A stretch of DNA of 64,000 nucleotides from Microthrixaceae bacterium (GTDB lineage: Bacteria; Actinomycetota; Acidimicrobiia; Acidimicrobiales; Iamiaceae). The stretch is taken from contig JADJDU010000012.1 in the NCBI GenBank assembly GCA_016702505.1, positions 1 to 64,000 on the forward strand. Direction: 5' to 3'. This document shows positions 57,433-64,000 of this stretch, piece by piece. Each line of letters begins with the position of its first letter. Position 1 is the first letter of the stretch. A program made the position numbers and the translations under genes. Under the pieces are notes generated by a model that was given only the letters and a program-made list of their open reading frames with translations, made no database searches and was not told where the DNA came from.

Positions 57433-58386
57433 CTACTCCTTCGGGGCCGGGGCGGGCACCGGGACGGTGGACCCGTCGGGGAGGACGTAGAAGGTGACCT
57501 TGCCCGACTCGATGGCCTTAGCGATGAGCGCACCCTGCGGGCCGTACATCTCGATCAGCTCCCGGTCGATCTCCAACTTGGACTGGGCGGTCGCGTTCTT
57601 CTCGGACTGGGCCTGGGTCTGACGCTTGGCGGTCTCCTCGGACTCGATGGCGGCGATGAGGTCCTGGTTCGCCAACTGCGGCTTGCCGACCGTGAAGGTG
57701 AAGTCTCCGCACTCGCCGCCTGCCACATAGTCGGGTCCGCAGAAGTAGTCGTCACCGACGACCTCCTTGATGGCCCCCTTGAGCCGCTGCACGGTGTCGG
57801 CCTGGAAGGCTCGTCGGGTGGCCTCGTCGGAGTAGAGCTTGTCCCATCCGTACTGGAGGGCTGCCGCTTCGAGGGAACGCTCGATCTGCGGCTCGAAGTA
57901 GTCGCGCAACATCGCGTTCCAGCCGTCCTCGGTCCAGCCCTGTGTCTTGACGCCGATGTTCTCGTGGAACTTGCGGAGCATCTTCGGTTCCAGGTTGAGC
58001 TTGAAGTAGAGCTGGTAGTCCACCACCAAGCGCACATTGGAACCTGAGTCGCCGGACCCTCCGCCGACGACCTCGACGGGCTTCGTGTCGGCGCCCTCCT
58101 TGGCGGCGGCGATGTAGCTGCGCTGGTCGTTGCGGTAGCAATACTGCTCACTCCCCCAGCCGATGTTCTCCTTGGTCTGGCCGGGGTCCATGATCTTCAC
58201 GAACCGCTTGTCCTCGAACGTGCCACCCGAGTAGACCACGCACACCTCGTTGGCAGCCGAGTCGCCACGGGACCCGAACCAGTAGGCGGTGTAGCCGAGG
58301 CCGAGCATCACGGCGATCACGATCAGCACCTCGAACAGGTAGAAGGGGCCCGTGGACCCCCGTTGGCCCTTGAACTTCTGCTTCAT
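57433..58386 (-). CDS. SPFH/band-7-like membrane protein
   Basis: 317 residues; ATG 58386 after AAGGAGGAAG. One N-terminal transmembrane helix (about residues 14-33), a beta/alpha head with V-D-Y-Q-L-Y-F-K-L-N, followed by a long coiled-coil stalk, ending with E-M-Y-G-P-Q-G-A-L-I-A-K-A-I and V-L-P-D-G-S. This matches prohibitin/stomatin-type proteins, which form membrane-bound rings. In phages it may scaffold membrane complexes or block host proteases. Confidence 0.68.
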   Translation of the reverse strand: MKQKFKGQRGSTGPFYLFEVLIVIAVMLGLGYTAYWFGSRGDSAANEVCVVYSGGTFEDKRFVKIMDPGQTKENIGWGSEQYCYRNDQRSYIAAAKEGADTKPVEVVGGGSGDSGSNVRLVVDYQLYFKLNLEPKMLRKFHENIGVKTQGWTEDGWNAMLRDYFEPQIERSLEAAALQYGWDKLYSDEATRRAFQADTVQRLKGAIKEVVGDDYFCGPDYVAGGECGDFTFTVGKPQLANQDLIAAIESEETAKRQTQAQSEKNATAQSKLEIDRELIEMYGPQGALIAKAIESGKVTFYVLPDGSTVPVPAPAPKE

Positions 58387-58621
58387 GCGCTTCCTCCTTG
58401 GTTGTCGAACCACTCGTCCGCGGCTCGTCTTGCTTGCTCCATCCACCGCTCGGTGGTGGGGTGATGGGATCTCCTACTGCCTGGTCGAGCAGCCGGGCCA
58501 TGCGGGTGCCGGCCTCGACCGCCTTACGGTCCCTGGCGGCGGGGCTGTTCACGTAGGCGGTCAGCGTTAGCCCGACCGCCACCAACTGGACGAAGATCAA
58601 CAGGACCACGACGGCCATCAT
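58383..58621 (-). CDS. Small membrane protein, likely frameshifted
   Basis: ATG 58621 overlaps the HNH-like gene's stop. N-terminal transmembrane helix (V-V-V-L-L-I-F-V-Q-L-V-A-V), then a charged helix. The frame runs past its natural end; one base change near 58455 (CACCCCACCACC) would continue as T-T-E-R-W-M-E-Q-A-R-R and stop at a TGA overlapping ATG 58386. About 79 residues when corrected. Confidence 0.5.
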
Positions 58622-59025
58622 CGGTTCCTCCACGCTCGGGCGCCAAGCTCCGACCACTCGGGGTCGCCCTCGAACACGAGGTAGCCCATGAAGCGGGACC
58701 ACCCGTCCTTCTCGGCGTTGGCGTGGATGTGGTCGTGCGCCTCGCGGCAGACCGGCACCACGTTGGCCGGGTTCGTGTACGCCCCACCCATCGACATCTC
58801 GCGCCGGTGGTGCAGGTCGGTGGGCCGGTGGTCCACCCCCTTCTGCTCCCAGCAGACGACGCAGCGGGCCGACGGGTGAAGGACCAGCTTCGCTCGGAGC
58901 TTGGCGTACTCCCGCCCCTCTGCCAGTCTCTTGCGGGACTTCGGGCGGATCGCACGACCCGAGTTGAACGGGGTCTTGCGAACGAACGGGGTCCGCTTCA
59001 AGGGGGTCTTGCGCTCCAGGGTCAC
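58618..59025 (-). CDS. HNH endonuclease-like protein
   Basis: 135 residues; ATG 59025. C-V-V-C-W, then D-L-H-H-R-R-E-M-S-M-G-G, N-P-A-N-V-V-P-V-C-R-E-A-H-D-H-I: a compact HNH domain with basic N-terminus. Not similar to the three other HNH genes here; more like the HNH proteins found near packaging or replication genes. In this leftward operon it may be a regular phage nuclease rather than a homing enzyme. Confidence 0.72.
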   Translation of the reverse strand: MTLERKTPLKRTPFVRKTPFNSGRAIRPKSRKRLAEGREYAKLRAKLVLHPSARCVVCWEQKGVDHRPTDLHHRREMSMGGAYTNPANVVPVCREAHDHIHANAEKDGWSRFMGYLVFEGDPEWSELGARAWRNR

Positions 59026-59273
59026 GCTTCCACCACGCAGCCGCGCTCGTCCACGATGGTCGTCGCCGGGAACATCGTCTTGTTGACCTGCATCCCACTC
59101 ATCGGATCACGGAACCTGTGCGGCGACCAGGGGGCGAGGTGGCCCTCACTCATGTTGCACCGGATCGGGAGGTAGGTCAGCACCCCATCCTTGTTCGGGA
59201 TGGCCAGGTGGCCGATGAGGTGGCCGCACTCCCCGCTCGGGAAGTCCTCGGCCTCATCGCTCACAAGGAACAT
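59022..59273 (-). CDS. Unknown small protein
   Basis: 83 residues; ATG 59273. Contains G-E-C-G-H-L-I-G-H-L and a C-N-M. Possible metal site; no family recognised. Confidence 0.54.
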   Translation of the reverse strand: MFLVSDEAEDFPSGECGHLIGHLAIPNKDGVLTYLPIRCNMSEGHLAPWSPHRFRDPMSGMQVNKTMFPATTIVDERGCVVEA

Positions 59274-59794
59274 CAGAACCACTCGTCCTCGTCGTCGCGG
59301 GGTCCGCCAACCAGGGTGACCTCGGGTTCGGGCATCCCGTTCACCAACCAGTCCCGAGCTTGGTCTGCCCACGAGTGGGCAGCCTCGGGCGTTGCCACCT
59401 TCTCCTTGAGGAACTCCGGCGAACGGTGCTTGCGCCGCCACTCCGCCCGGTACGCCCGGTACGCCTCGGTGCAGGCAGCCCGCATGTCGCCAGCGGTGCA
59501 TTGCCGGCAGGCCACCACGTAGTTGTCCTCGGTGATCTCCTCCCACCCGTCGCGGCAGGTGCAGGAGGACTTCGGGTTGGCCTTCTGGCCGACCTTGATG
59601 CACTCCATTCGGAAGGTGGTGATGGACGGGAGGGCGTCGTAGCGGTCCAGGCAGTTCTCGATGGCCCGGATGCACTGGGCACGGTCGAACGTGGCGATGG
59701 AGTCGCGCCAGATAGTCTGCTCGTCATCGGACATGGCGACCTCGAACTCGCCGGTCAGGCGGTCCATGACCTCGGTCAGTTCTAGTGGCGTCAC
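59273..59794 (-). CDS. Unknown protein with zinc-binding centre (possible replication accessory)
   Basis: 173 residues from GTG 59794. N-terminal helical domain, then C-T-C-R and C-R-Q-C pairs about 20 residues apart (residues about 91-117), a zinc ribbon. The basic C-terminus contains W-R-R-K-H-R-S. Similar in layout to helicase-loader-type phage proteins, but not assigned. Confidence 0.55.
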   Translation of the reverse strand: MTPLELTEVMDRLTGEFEVAMSDDEQTIWRDSIATFDRAQCIRAIENCLDRYDALPSITTFRMECIKVGQKANPKSSCTCRDGWEEITEDNYVVACRQCTAGDMRAACTEAYRAYRAEWRRKHRSPEFLKEKVATPEAAHSWADQARDWLVNGMPEPEVTLVGGPRDDEDEWF

Positions 59795-60243
59795 CGGCAC
59801 GCCGCCAAGTCGTCCAAGTGGACCACGTACATGAGTGGCTTGCCGACGGAGCGGACCATCACCTCGGCAAGCGGGACGTAGGCGTGGTGCTTCCACGAGT
59901 GGCCGAAGTCCTCGCCCCATACGTTGCCGACCCACCCCTCGGCCTTGAGGACCGTTCCGCCGAACACCCCGTCCATGCGAACGGTCTCCCCGATGCGGAG
60001 GGAGACGGGCACGCGCTCCCAAGTGACCGGGGTCATGGAGACGGGGTGGAGCCCGAGGCGTGGATGGCGCGGCCCTTCCTCTGGAAGCGTGGAGTCTGGA
60101 TGCCGCTCACGCAACTCCACCGAGTACCCGATGGGGTCCACGTATCGGCTGCGGTCGCCACGAGGCCAGACCTGACGCTTCCCGAGGAAGCGGCGGTAGT
60201 GGTGGGTGAAGGATACCCGGTCACCGAACTGCAAGGCGCTCAC
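59791..60243 (-). CDS. Unknown beta-rich protein
   Basis: 150 residues from GTG 60243. Has F-G-D-R-V-S-F-T-H-H-Y-R-R-F and several short strands; probably an SH3- or OB-like small fold. No family recognised. Confidence 0.54.
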   Translation of the reverse strand: MSALQFGDRVSFTHHYRRFLGKRQVWPRGDRSRYVDPIGYSVELRERHPDSTLPEEGPRHPRLGLHPVSMTPVTWERVPVSLRIGETVRMDGVFGGTVLKAEGWVGNVWGEDFGHSWKHHAYVPLAEVMVRSVGKPLMYVVHLDDLAACR

Positions 60244-60244
60244 G

Positions 60245-60541
60245 TCAGTACCCGCAGTTCTCGTGGATGTCCTCGCCGTCGAGGATGCGTCGGATATCCC
60301 CCATGTCTCCAACCATGCCGTTGTAGGCGGAGACGGCCTCGTTATGGGCCTCGATCCATCGGTTCGCGTCGCGCAGCACGATATCCCGTTCTTCTTGGAG
60401 GATGTGGAATATCCGTTCGATATTCCTCAAGGCCGAGCGGGCCATCTCGGCGTCCAGCGGCAGGGCCGACCAGACCGACTTGAGCTGGGTGTCGATGGCG
60501 ACGTTGGTCCGGCGCGGCTGTGCGATCGGTTGAAAGGTCAC
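60245..60541 (-). CDS. Unknown helical protein
   Basis: 98 residues from GTG 60541 (GTGA overlap). Entirely helical. Unknown. Confidence 0.52.
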   Translation of the reverse strand: MTFQPIAQPRRTNVAIDTQLKSVWSALPLDAEMARSALRNIERIFHILQEERDIVLRDANRWIEAHNEAVSAYNGMVGDMGDIRRILDGEDIHENCGY

Positions 60542-60825
60542 GATCCCACCCGCTTCTGGGCCGCAGCCGCCGCCCATACTCGGGTCGGACGCCAGACGGC
60601 GGCACTCCGACTCATGGGCTGATCGGCGATGTTTCGGCCAGCCCCCTCCCAGAAGCCAGCGACCCACCCGAATCGTGGGGCCTTGACTGGGTTGACCTCA
60701 GCGCGTGACGAGGCGAAGAACTCGGACGACTTCCATCGGGAAGCGTTATCCTCGTACACCCATAGCTTGGTCTTGAGGATGATGAAGGCGATGGCCACGA
60801 AGGCCAAGATGTAAGGGATCGGCAT
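60538..60825 (-). CDS. Membrane protein
   Basis: 95 residues; ATG 60825. One N-terminal transmembrane helix (I-L-A-F-V-A-I-A-F-I-I-L) and a basic soluble part. Unknown. Confidence 0.58.
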   Translation of the reverse strand: MPIPYILAFVAIAFIILKTKLWVYEDNASRWKSSEFFASSRAEVNPVKAPRFGWVAGFWEGAGRNIADQPMSRSAAVWRPTRVWAAAAAQKRVGS

Positions 60826-61415
60826 CAGAGTTCTCCTTGGTAGGGGTAGGGGCCTTCATCTTCGCCGCCAGACAGGCCGGAGTCAAGCATCCCCTGAGCG
60901 GGTGCCTCCAGAGCGCGCAGCGCCTCGGTCGGCGTAGCCATGTGGTCGCGGTGGCCTGAGGCGATCTCCTCGTAGAACCGGATGAAGTGCGCCCGGTCGG
61001 CCATCTGGTTCTCCGAGAGGCACAGGTTCATCCACCCGAAGGTCTCCACCGCCTTGAAGATCGCCGGGTGCGAGCAATGCTCGGCCTCGGGCGGGCGGAT
61101 GTGGCCGCGGCGCTGGATCAACTGGAGCACCTCGGCCCACGCGTCCGCACCCGACGGCACCCCGCCGCTCCCGGTGACCTGCTGACGCAGCGCGAGCGCC
61201 CGCTTGCGGATCACCCCGACCACCGGAGCGAACTTCTCGCCCTCGGCCGCGAGGGACGCGACGGCAGCCTCGGCCTCGGGGACGGTGATGCCGGCGAGGA
61301 TCTCCTGCCAGAGCTTCACCCGCAAGGCGAGGCGGTCGTCGTCCACATGCCTCTCCGAGTGGGGCCACAGCTCGTCGCACACGGCCTGCACCCGGAGTAC
61401 GTCGGCTCCGTTCAC
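60825..61415 (-). CDS. Replication accessory protein, possible helicase loader
   Basis: 196 residues; ATG 61415 overlapping the initiator gene's stop. Helical; starts V-L-R-V-Q-A-V-C-D-E-L-W-P and has A-I-F-K-A-V-E-T-F-G-W and R-F-Y-E-E-I. Position directly after the initiator is where lambda P, DnaC- or DnaI-like loaders lie. No ATPase motif is visible, so it would be a non-ATPase loader if that is its role. Confidence 0.5.
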   Translation of the reverse strand: MNGADVLRVQAVCDELWPHSERHVDDDRLALRVKLWQEILAGITVPEAEAAVASLAAEGEKFAPVVGVIRKRALALRQQVTGSGGVPSGADAWAEVLQLIQRRGHIRPPEAEHCSHPAIFKAVETFGWMNLCLSENQMADRAHFIRFYEEIASGHRDHMATPTEALRALEAPAQGMLDSGLSGGEDEGPYPYQGEL

Positions 61416-62257
61416 GAGGCTGCCCCGAGGCGGTTCAGGACTCGCTCGTACTGCGCCGACTTGTCCGCCAGGGTGCGGGATCGGCGGGCGGTTCGCTCGC
61501 TGGCTGGCTCCAACTCATCCTCCCAGCATCCCTTGTTGAGCCACACGTCCGGGTGCTTGATGAACCGAGGTTCGGTCTGATCGGCCTTGACGAACGCAGC
61601 GAAGGCTTCTGCGGCGGAGATGATGTCCTCGGCATCCACCCCGCTCTTGATGGCCGCGTCCCACTTCCGCCGTGCGGCGATCTTCGAGACCTTGCGTGGG
61701 TAGTGCTGCCAGAAGCGGTCGAACGGGTCCTCGACCGGAACGGTTGAGGGAAAGATCTGGTTCTCGTTCAACTGGTTCTCGTTCAAGGATGGTTCTCCTT
61801 CCTTGTCGCCGCAGATTTGCGGCACCTGTCGCCGCACGGTTGCGGCAGCAGTCGCCGCAGAATTGCGGCACCCCCCCGCTGCCGCAGATTTGCGGCCGTT
61901 GGCCTCGGCGTCGGCCTTCTGCTTGGCCCGCTCGGGGGTAATCTTGTTGGTGAGGGGGGTGTCCCCAGCGATCAGAAAGTCGTTGGATCGGTACCCGCCC
62001 GCACCCATCTTCGGCTCCACCCTGAGCGCCCCAGCGGCCTCCAGGCGGGCGATGGATCGACGCACCGTGTCGTCGCTCACGTTGAGGCGTGAAGCCACCG
62101 TGTCGGCCTTGGGGTAGCAGCGCCCCTCGGCGTCCGCCATGCGGGCCATGACGGCGTAGACCCTCACATCCGAACCAGTCAGATCGGGGTGGTAGATCAC
62201 CCACTCGGGGATCATCGCGTAGCGCGAGGGGCGATTGTAGGTAGACTGCTCAGTCAT
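61412..62257 (-). CDS. Replication initiator with winged helix and internal iterons
   Basis: 281 residues; ATG 62257. N-terminal winged helix-turn-helix: V-R-V-Y-A-V-M-A-R-M-A, D-T-V-A-S-R-L-N-V-S-D-D-T-V-R-R-S-I-A-R-L. A low-complexity linker (about residues 112-160) encoded by the iterons, then a C-terminal domain beginning D-P-F-D-R-F-W-Q-H-Y-P-R-K, a motif common in phage replication proteins (DnaD-like or lambda O-type C-terminus). This follows the lambda O plan: DNA-binding head, origin in the linker codons, helicase-recruiting tail. Confidence 0.75.
   Translation of the reverse strand: MTEQSTYNRPSRYAMIPEWVIYHPDLTGSDVRVYAVMARMADAEGRCYPKADTVASRLNVSDDTVRRSIARLEAAGALRVEPKMGAGGYRSNDFLIAGDTPLTNKITPERAKQKADAEANGRKSAAAGGCRNSAATAAATVRRQVPQICGDKEGEPSLNENQLNENQIFPSTVPVEDPFDRFWQHYPRKVSKIAARRKWDAAIKSGVDAEDIISAAEAFAAFVKADQTEPRFIKHPDVWLNKGCWEDELEPASERTARRSRTLADKSAQYERVLNRLGAAS
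61808..61896. repeat. Four iterons: probable origin of replication
   Basis: Four 16-bp dyads of the form GCCGCA-NNNT-TGCGGC starting at 61808, 61831, 61854 and 61881 (spacing 23, 23 and 27 bp). Each is an inverted repeat, as a dimeric initiator would bind. They sit inside the initiator gene. No AT-rich unwinding stretch is obvious next to them, but this phage is GC-rich throughout. Confidence 0.78.
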
Positions 62258-62337
62258 CGGGAGACCGTGCCTTTCTCGATCATGCCCCCGGCCGAGTCGA
62301 GCCGGCGCGGGGGGCTACCAAACCTTGGTGGGGACCC

Positions 62338-62847
62338 CTACGATGCGCCCATGCGGGCGCGAAGTCCAGCGCAGGCCGCGCTCCCCTTGGCTGTGATGGC
62401 GTAAGTGGTGGCCTGGGCGCCCGACTCGGTGTCGATGCCGACGCCGACGGCCTTGAGGAAGCCGGCCTTGACGAGTTCGCTTACCCGCTTCCAGGGGGAC
62501 CGCTGGTGGCCGAGCCCCGCCTCGTAGGACAGTTCCCGGGCGGTGAGCGGGGATGCGGAGTTCTCGGCGGCGAGGAGGATCTTCTCCCTGGCGGACCCGG
62601 CCTTGATCTCCTCGGGGGCGGCGCGGTGGCTGGTGGCGGGGTCGGTGCGTCGGGCTGGTGAGACCTCGGCCCGCTCGGCCAGCACGGCGATGGCGAGGTC
62701 GAGGGCGGCGTCCACGAGGTTCGGTTCTGGCATGACGAGCCCGCATCCGTGGTCGGTATTGCGCTCGTAGTTCTCGCGCAGTTCCCGCAGGATTTCGATG
62801 GCCTCGCCTAGCGTGACCCTGCCCCCGTTGATGGTGATGGTGGTCAT
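62338..62847 (-). CDS. Winged helix-turn-helix protein
   Basis: 169 residues; ATG 62847 after AAGGAGA. N-terminal beta motif (I-T-I-N-G-G-R-V), helical middle with P-A-T-S-H-R-A-A, then a winged helix: L-T-A-R-E-L-S-Y-E-A-G, K-R-V-S-E-L-V-K-A-G, T-T-Y-A-I-T. The last two motifs match common phage DNA-binding domains. Likely a regulator or replication partner. Confidence 0.65.
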   Translation of the reverse strand: MTTITINGGRVTLGEAIEILRELRENYERNTDHGCGLVMPEPNLVDAALDLAIAVLAERAEVSPARRTDPATSHRAAPEEIKAGSAREKILLAAENSASPLTARELSYEAGLGHQRSPWKRVSELVKAGFLKAVGVGIDTESGAQATTYAITAKGSAACAGLRARMGAS

Positions 62848-62882
62848 GGCGTTCTCCTTGGTGTAGTGTTCGTGGTCGCAGC

Positions 62883-62977
62883 GCCACCAGGAGCGGAGCG
62901 GGGGTTTGGCCTCCTTCCCCCCGCGGCCCCCTGGTGGAGTGGCCCCGGGTCTCCTTGTAGGGGGGGGACCCGGGGCC
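62883..62977 (-). terminator. Two hairpins between leftward genes
   Basis: Within 62848-62994 an outer stem CCACCAG/CTGGTGG (about 62884-62937) is followed by GGCCCCGGGTC/GACCCGGGGCC at 62941-62951 and 62967-62977 (11 bp). They lie between the membrane protein and the next gene downstream and may lower read-through. Confidence 0.5.
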
Positions 62978-62994
62978 GGGCAATCCTTCGGGGG

Positions 62995-63207
62995 TCAGAC
63001 CCCGTTGCGCCGCCAGTCGATGAGCGCCCGGCTGTAGATCCAGACGAGCGCAGCCATGAGGACAAGCAGCCCCCACGATCGCGTCTGGACGATGAGCGCG
63101 AACCAGAGGGCTTGGTTGGCGAGGCCAACAGCCCACCCCTCCCACCGCTTCCTGGCGACGAGCCACATCCCGAGGATGGTGACGAGCGACGTTGCGAGAG
63201 ACAGCAT
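62995..63207 (-). CDS. Small membrane protein, PnuC-like fragment
   Basis: 70 residues; ATG 63207. Two to three transmembrane helices; W-L-V-A-R-K-R-W-E-G-W-A-V-G-L-A-N-Q-A-L-W resembles one repeat of PnuC-type nicotinamide riboside transporters. Such shortened forms are common in phages. Transport is not proven. Confidence 0.58.
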   Translation of the reverse strand: MLSLATSLVTILGMWLVARKRWEGWAVGLANQALWFALIVQTRSWGLLVLMAALVWIYSRALIDWRRNGV

Positions 63208-63635
63208 CAGAACGGAGCTTCGTCGTCGTGGACGGGGGCCGTGGTGCGACGGGGGGCGGGCTTGGCCCCACCCTCACCCTTCTGGACCTTCGCCACCGAG
63301 GCGGTCGCCCAGCGCAGGTCTGGACCGACGTGATCGGCCACGATCTTCACCTTGGACCGCTTCTCACCGTCCTTCTCCCAGGTGTCGAACTGGAGCCGAC
63401 CGATGACCATGACTCGGGTTCCACGAGGGCAGGACTCTGCGAAGTTCTCGGCGTGGGAACCCCACAGGGTCACGTCGTAGAACTCGGGCTCGCCGTCCTC
63501 CCACTCGCCGTTGGCCCCCTTGACGCGCTTGTTGACGGCGATGCCGAAGTCCCCGACGGCCTGGCCGGAGTTGGTGAACTTGATCTCCACATCTCTCGTT
63601 GTGTTCCCGACGACGGTGACGGTGGTATCAGACAT
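63207..63635 (-). CDS. ssb: Single-stranded DNA-binding protein
   Basis: 142 residues; ATG 63635. OB fold: V-T-V-V-G-N-T-T-R-D, F-G-I-A-V-N, F-Y-D-V-T-L-W-G, V-M-V-I-G-R-L, then a linker and an acidic tip D-D-E-A-P-F like the bacterial SSB tail (D-D-x-x-P-F) that binds partner proteins. Coats ssDNA in replication and recombination. Confidence 0.92.
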   Translation of the reverse strand: MSDTTVTVVGNTTRDVEIKFTNSGQAVGDFGIAVNKRVKGANGEWEDGEPEFYDVTLWGSHAENFAESCPRGTRVMVIGRLQFDTWEKDGEKRSKVKIVADHVGPDLRWATASVAKVQKGEGGAKPAPRRTTAPVHDDEAPF

Positions 63636-63987
63636 GGGCAGTCTCCTTCTGGTTGGCCTGCTTGCGGAGTACGAGCAGGGTTGATGCATTACTGCGGGGG
63701 TGCACCTGACGGCGCGGTGAACCGTCGAGGTTCACTTGAGGTTGAGGGCCGGGCTTGCCGACGTGGGTGTAGATGGCCTCCACCTCGACGGGAAGTGTCA
63801 AGGCGTGGTCGATGGTTCGGTAGGTCCCCAGCCAGAGCTTGCCTGAGGAAACGTAGTCCATCACCTTGACCAGTACCACTCCCCTTGGGGCGCAGATCGT
63901 GACGGCCGTGGAGAGGCCAGCGTTGATCCACCCCTGGTTCTCAGCGGGTGTCTTGGCCGAGGTGGTCATGCCGTAGTTGGCGTTCAT
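63628..63987 (-). CDS. Unknown protein at the right edge
   Basis: 119 residues from ATG 63987, possibly longer beyond the window. Contains V-V-L-V-K-V-M-D-Y and a basic C-terminus. Overlaps the SSB start by 8 bases. The start may lie outside the window or at an internal ATG (63969). Confidence 0.5.
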   Translation of the reverse strand: MNANYGMTTSAKTPAENQGWINAGLSTAVTICAPRGVVLVKVMDYVSSGKLWLGTYRTIDHALTLPVEVEAIYTHVGKPGPQPQVNLDGSPRRQVHPRSNASTLLVLRKQANQKETAHV

Positions 63988-64000
63988 GGACTTGGTGGTG

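Noticed and set aside
1..64000. Direct circular closure of base 64000 to base 1
   Set aside because: The ERF frame would stop about 19 codons after the join, giving an unusually short protein; the ends are therefore unlikely to be adjacent without missing sequence.

Overview
The window reads as most of the genome of a high-GC tailed phage of the siphovirus type that infects an actinobacterium. Support comes from two WhiB-family iron-sulfur regulators (a family confined to actinobacteria and their phages), frequent GTG starts, ATGA/GTGA overlaps between nearly all neighbours, an actinophage-style capsid and tail cassette, and promoters of the TTGACC-N17-TACRNT type. No integrase, repressor, DNA polymerase, primase or replicative helicase was recognised, so the window is probably not the complete genome, or the phage borrows host replication enzymes. 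The left edge cuts an ERF-type recombinase gene and the right edge lies next to an SSB gene.

Layout. (1) 1-7927, leftward: about two dozen small, mostly unrecognised early-type genes, ending at the edge with an ERF single-strand annealing protein. Three sub-operons have promoters whose -35/-10 spacer carries CCTAGG motifs; one promoter/leader is duplicated as a 190-bp direct repeat. (2) 7928-8674: a divergent control region with a strong rightward promoter followed by about 600 bp without a convincing gene. (3) 8675-21391, rightward: a DNA methyltransferase broken by a G/C homopolymer block, tRNA-Pro(CGG), small genes, a free-standing HNH endonuclease, a RusA-like resolvase, two SAM methyltransferase-like proteins, a secreted transglycosylase-like protein, a second DNA methyltransferase with an HNH gene nested inside it, and a DnaN-like sliding clamp. 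(4) 21355-22171, leftward: WhiB and a DUF3102-like protein. (5) 22199-52405, rightward late region: portal, protease, major capsid, second capsid-like protein, YadA-like fibre, amidase endolysin and membrane protein, adaptor, major tail protein, tail completion proteins, two glycosyl/glycerophosphate transferases, frameshifted tail assembly chaperone, tape measure, minor tail proteins, a second WhiB, then the terminase genes last. The large terminase carries an intein which itself contains an HNH gene in another frame. (6) 52440-63987, leftward: repeat-rich small proteins, Cas4/RecB-like nuclease, SPFH-like membrane protein, HNH protein, and a replication block (initiator with internal iterons, SSB).

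How the parts work together: the leftward arms hold recombination and replication functions (ERF, SSB, initiator with a likely origin inside its gene). The rightward middle block holds DNA modification, clamp and resolvase. The late operon builds, decorates and packages the virion and lyses the host. Several late or selfish genes (terminase small subunit, tape measure, both nested HNH genes, a tail terminator candidate) start 6-8 nt after a TANNNT box with no Shine-Dalgarno, which suggests leaderless transcripts.

Caveat: at least four genes show single-frame breaks typical of sequencing or assembly errors (methyltransferase at 9.4 kb, tape measure at 40.3 kb, genes at 54.6 and 58.45 kb).
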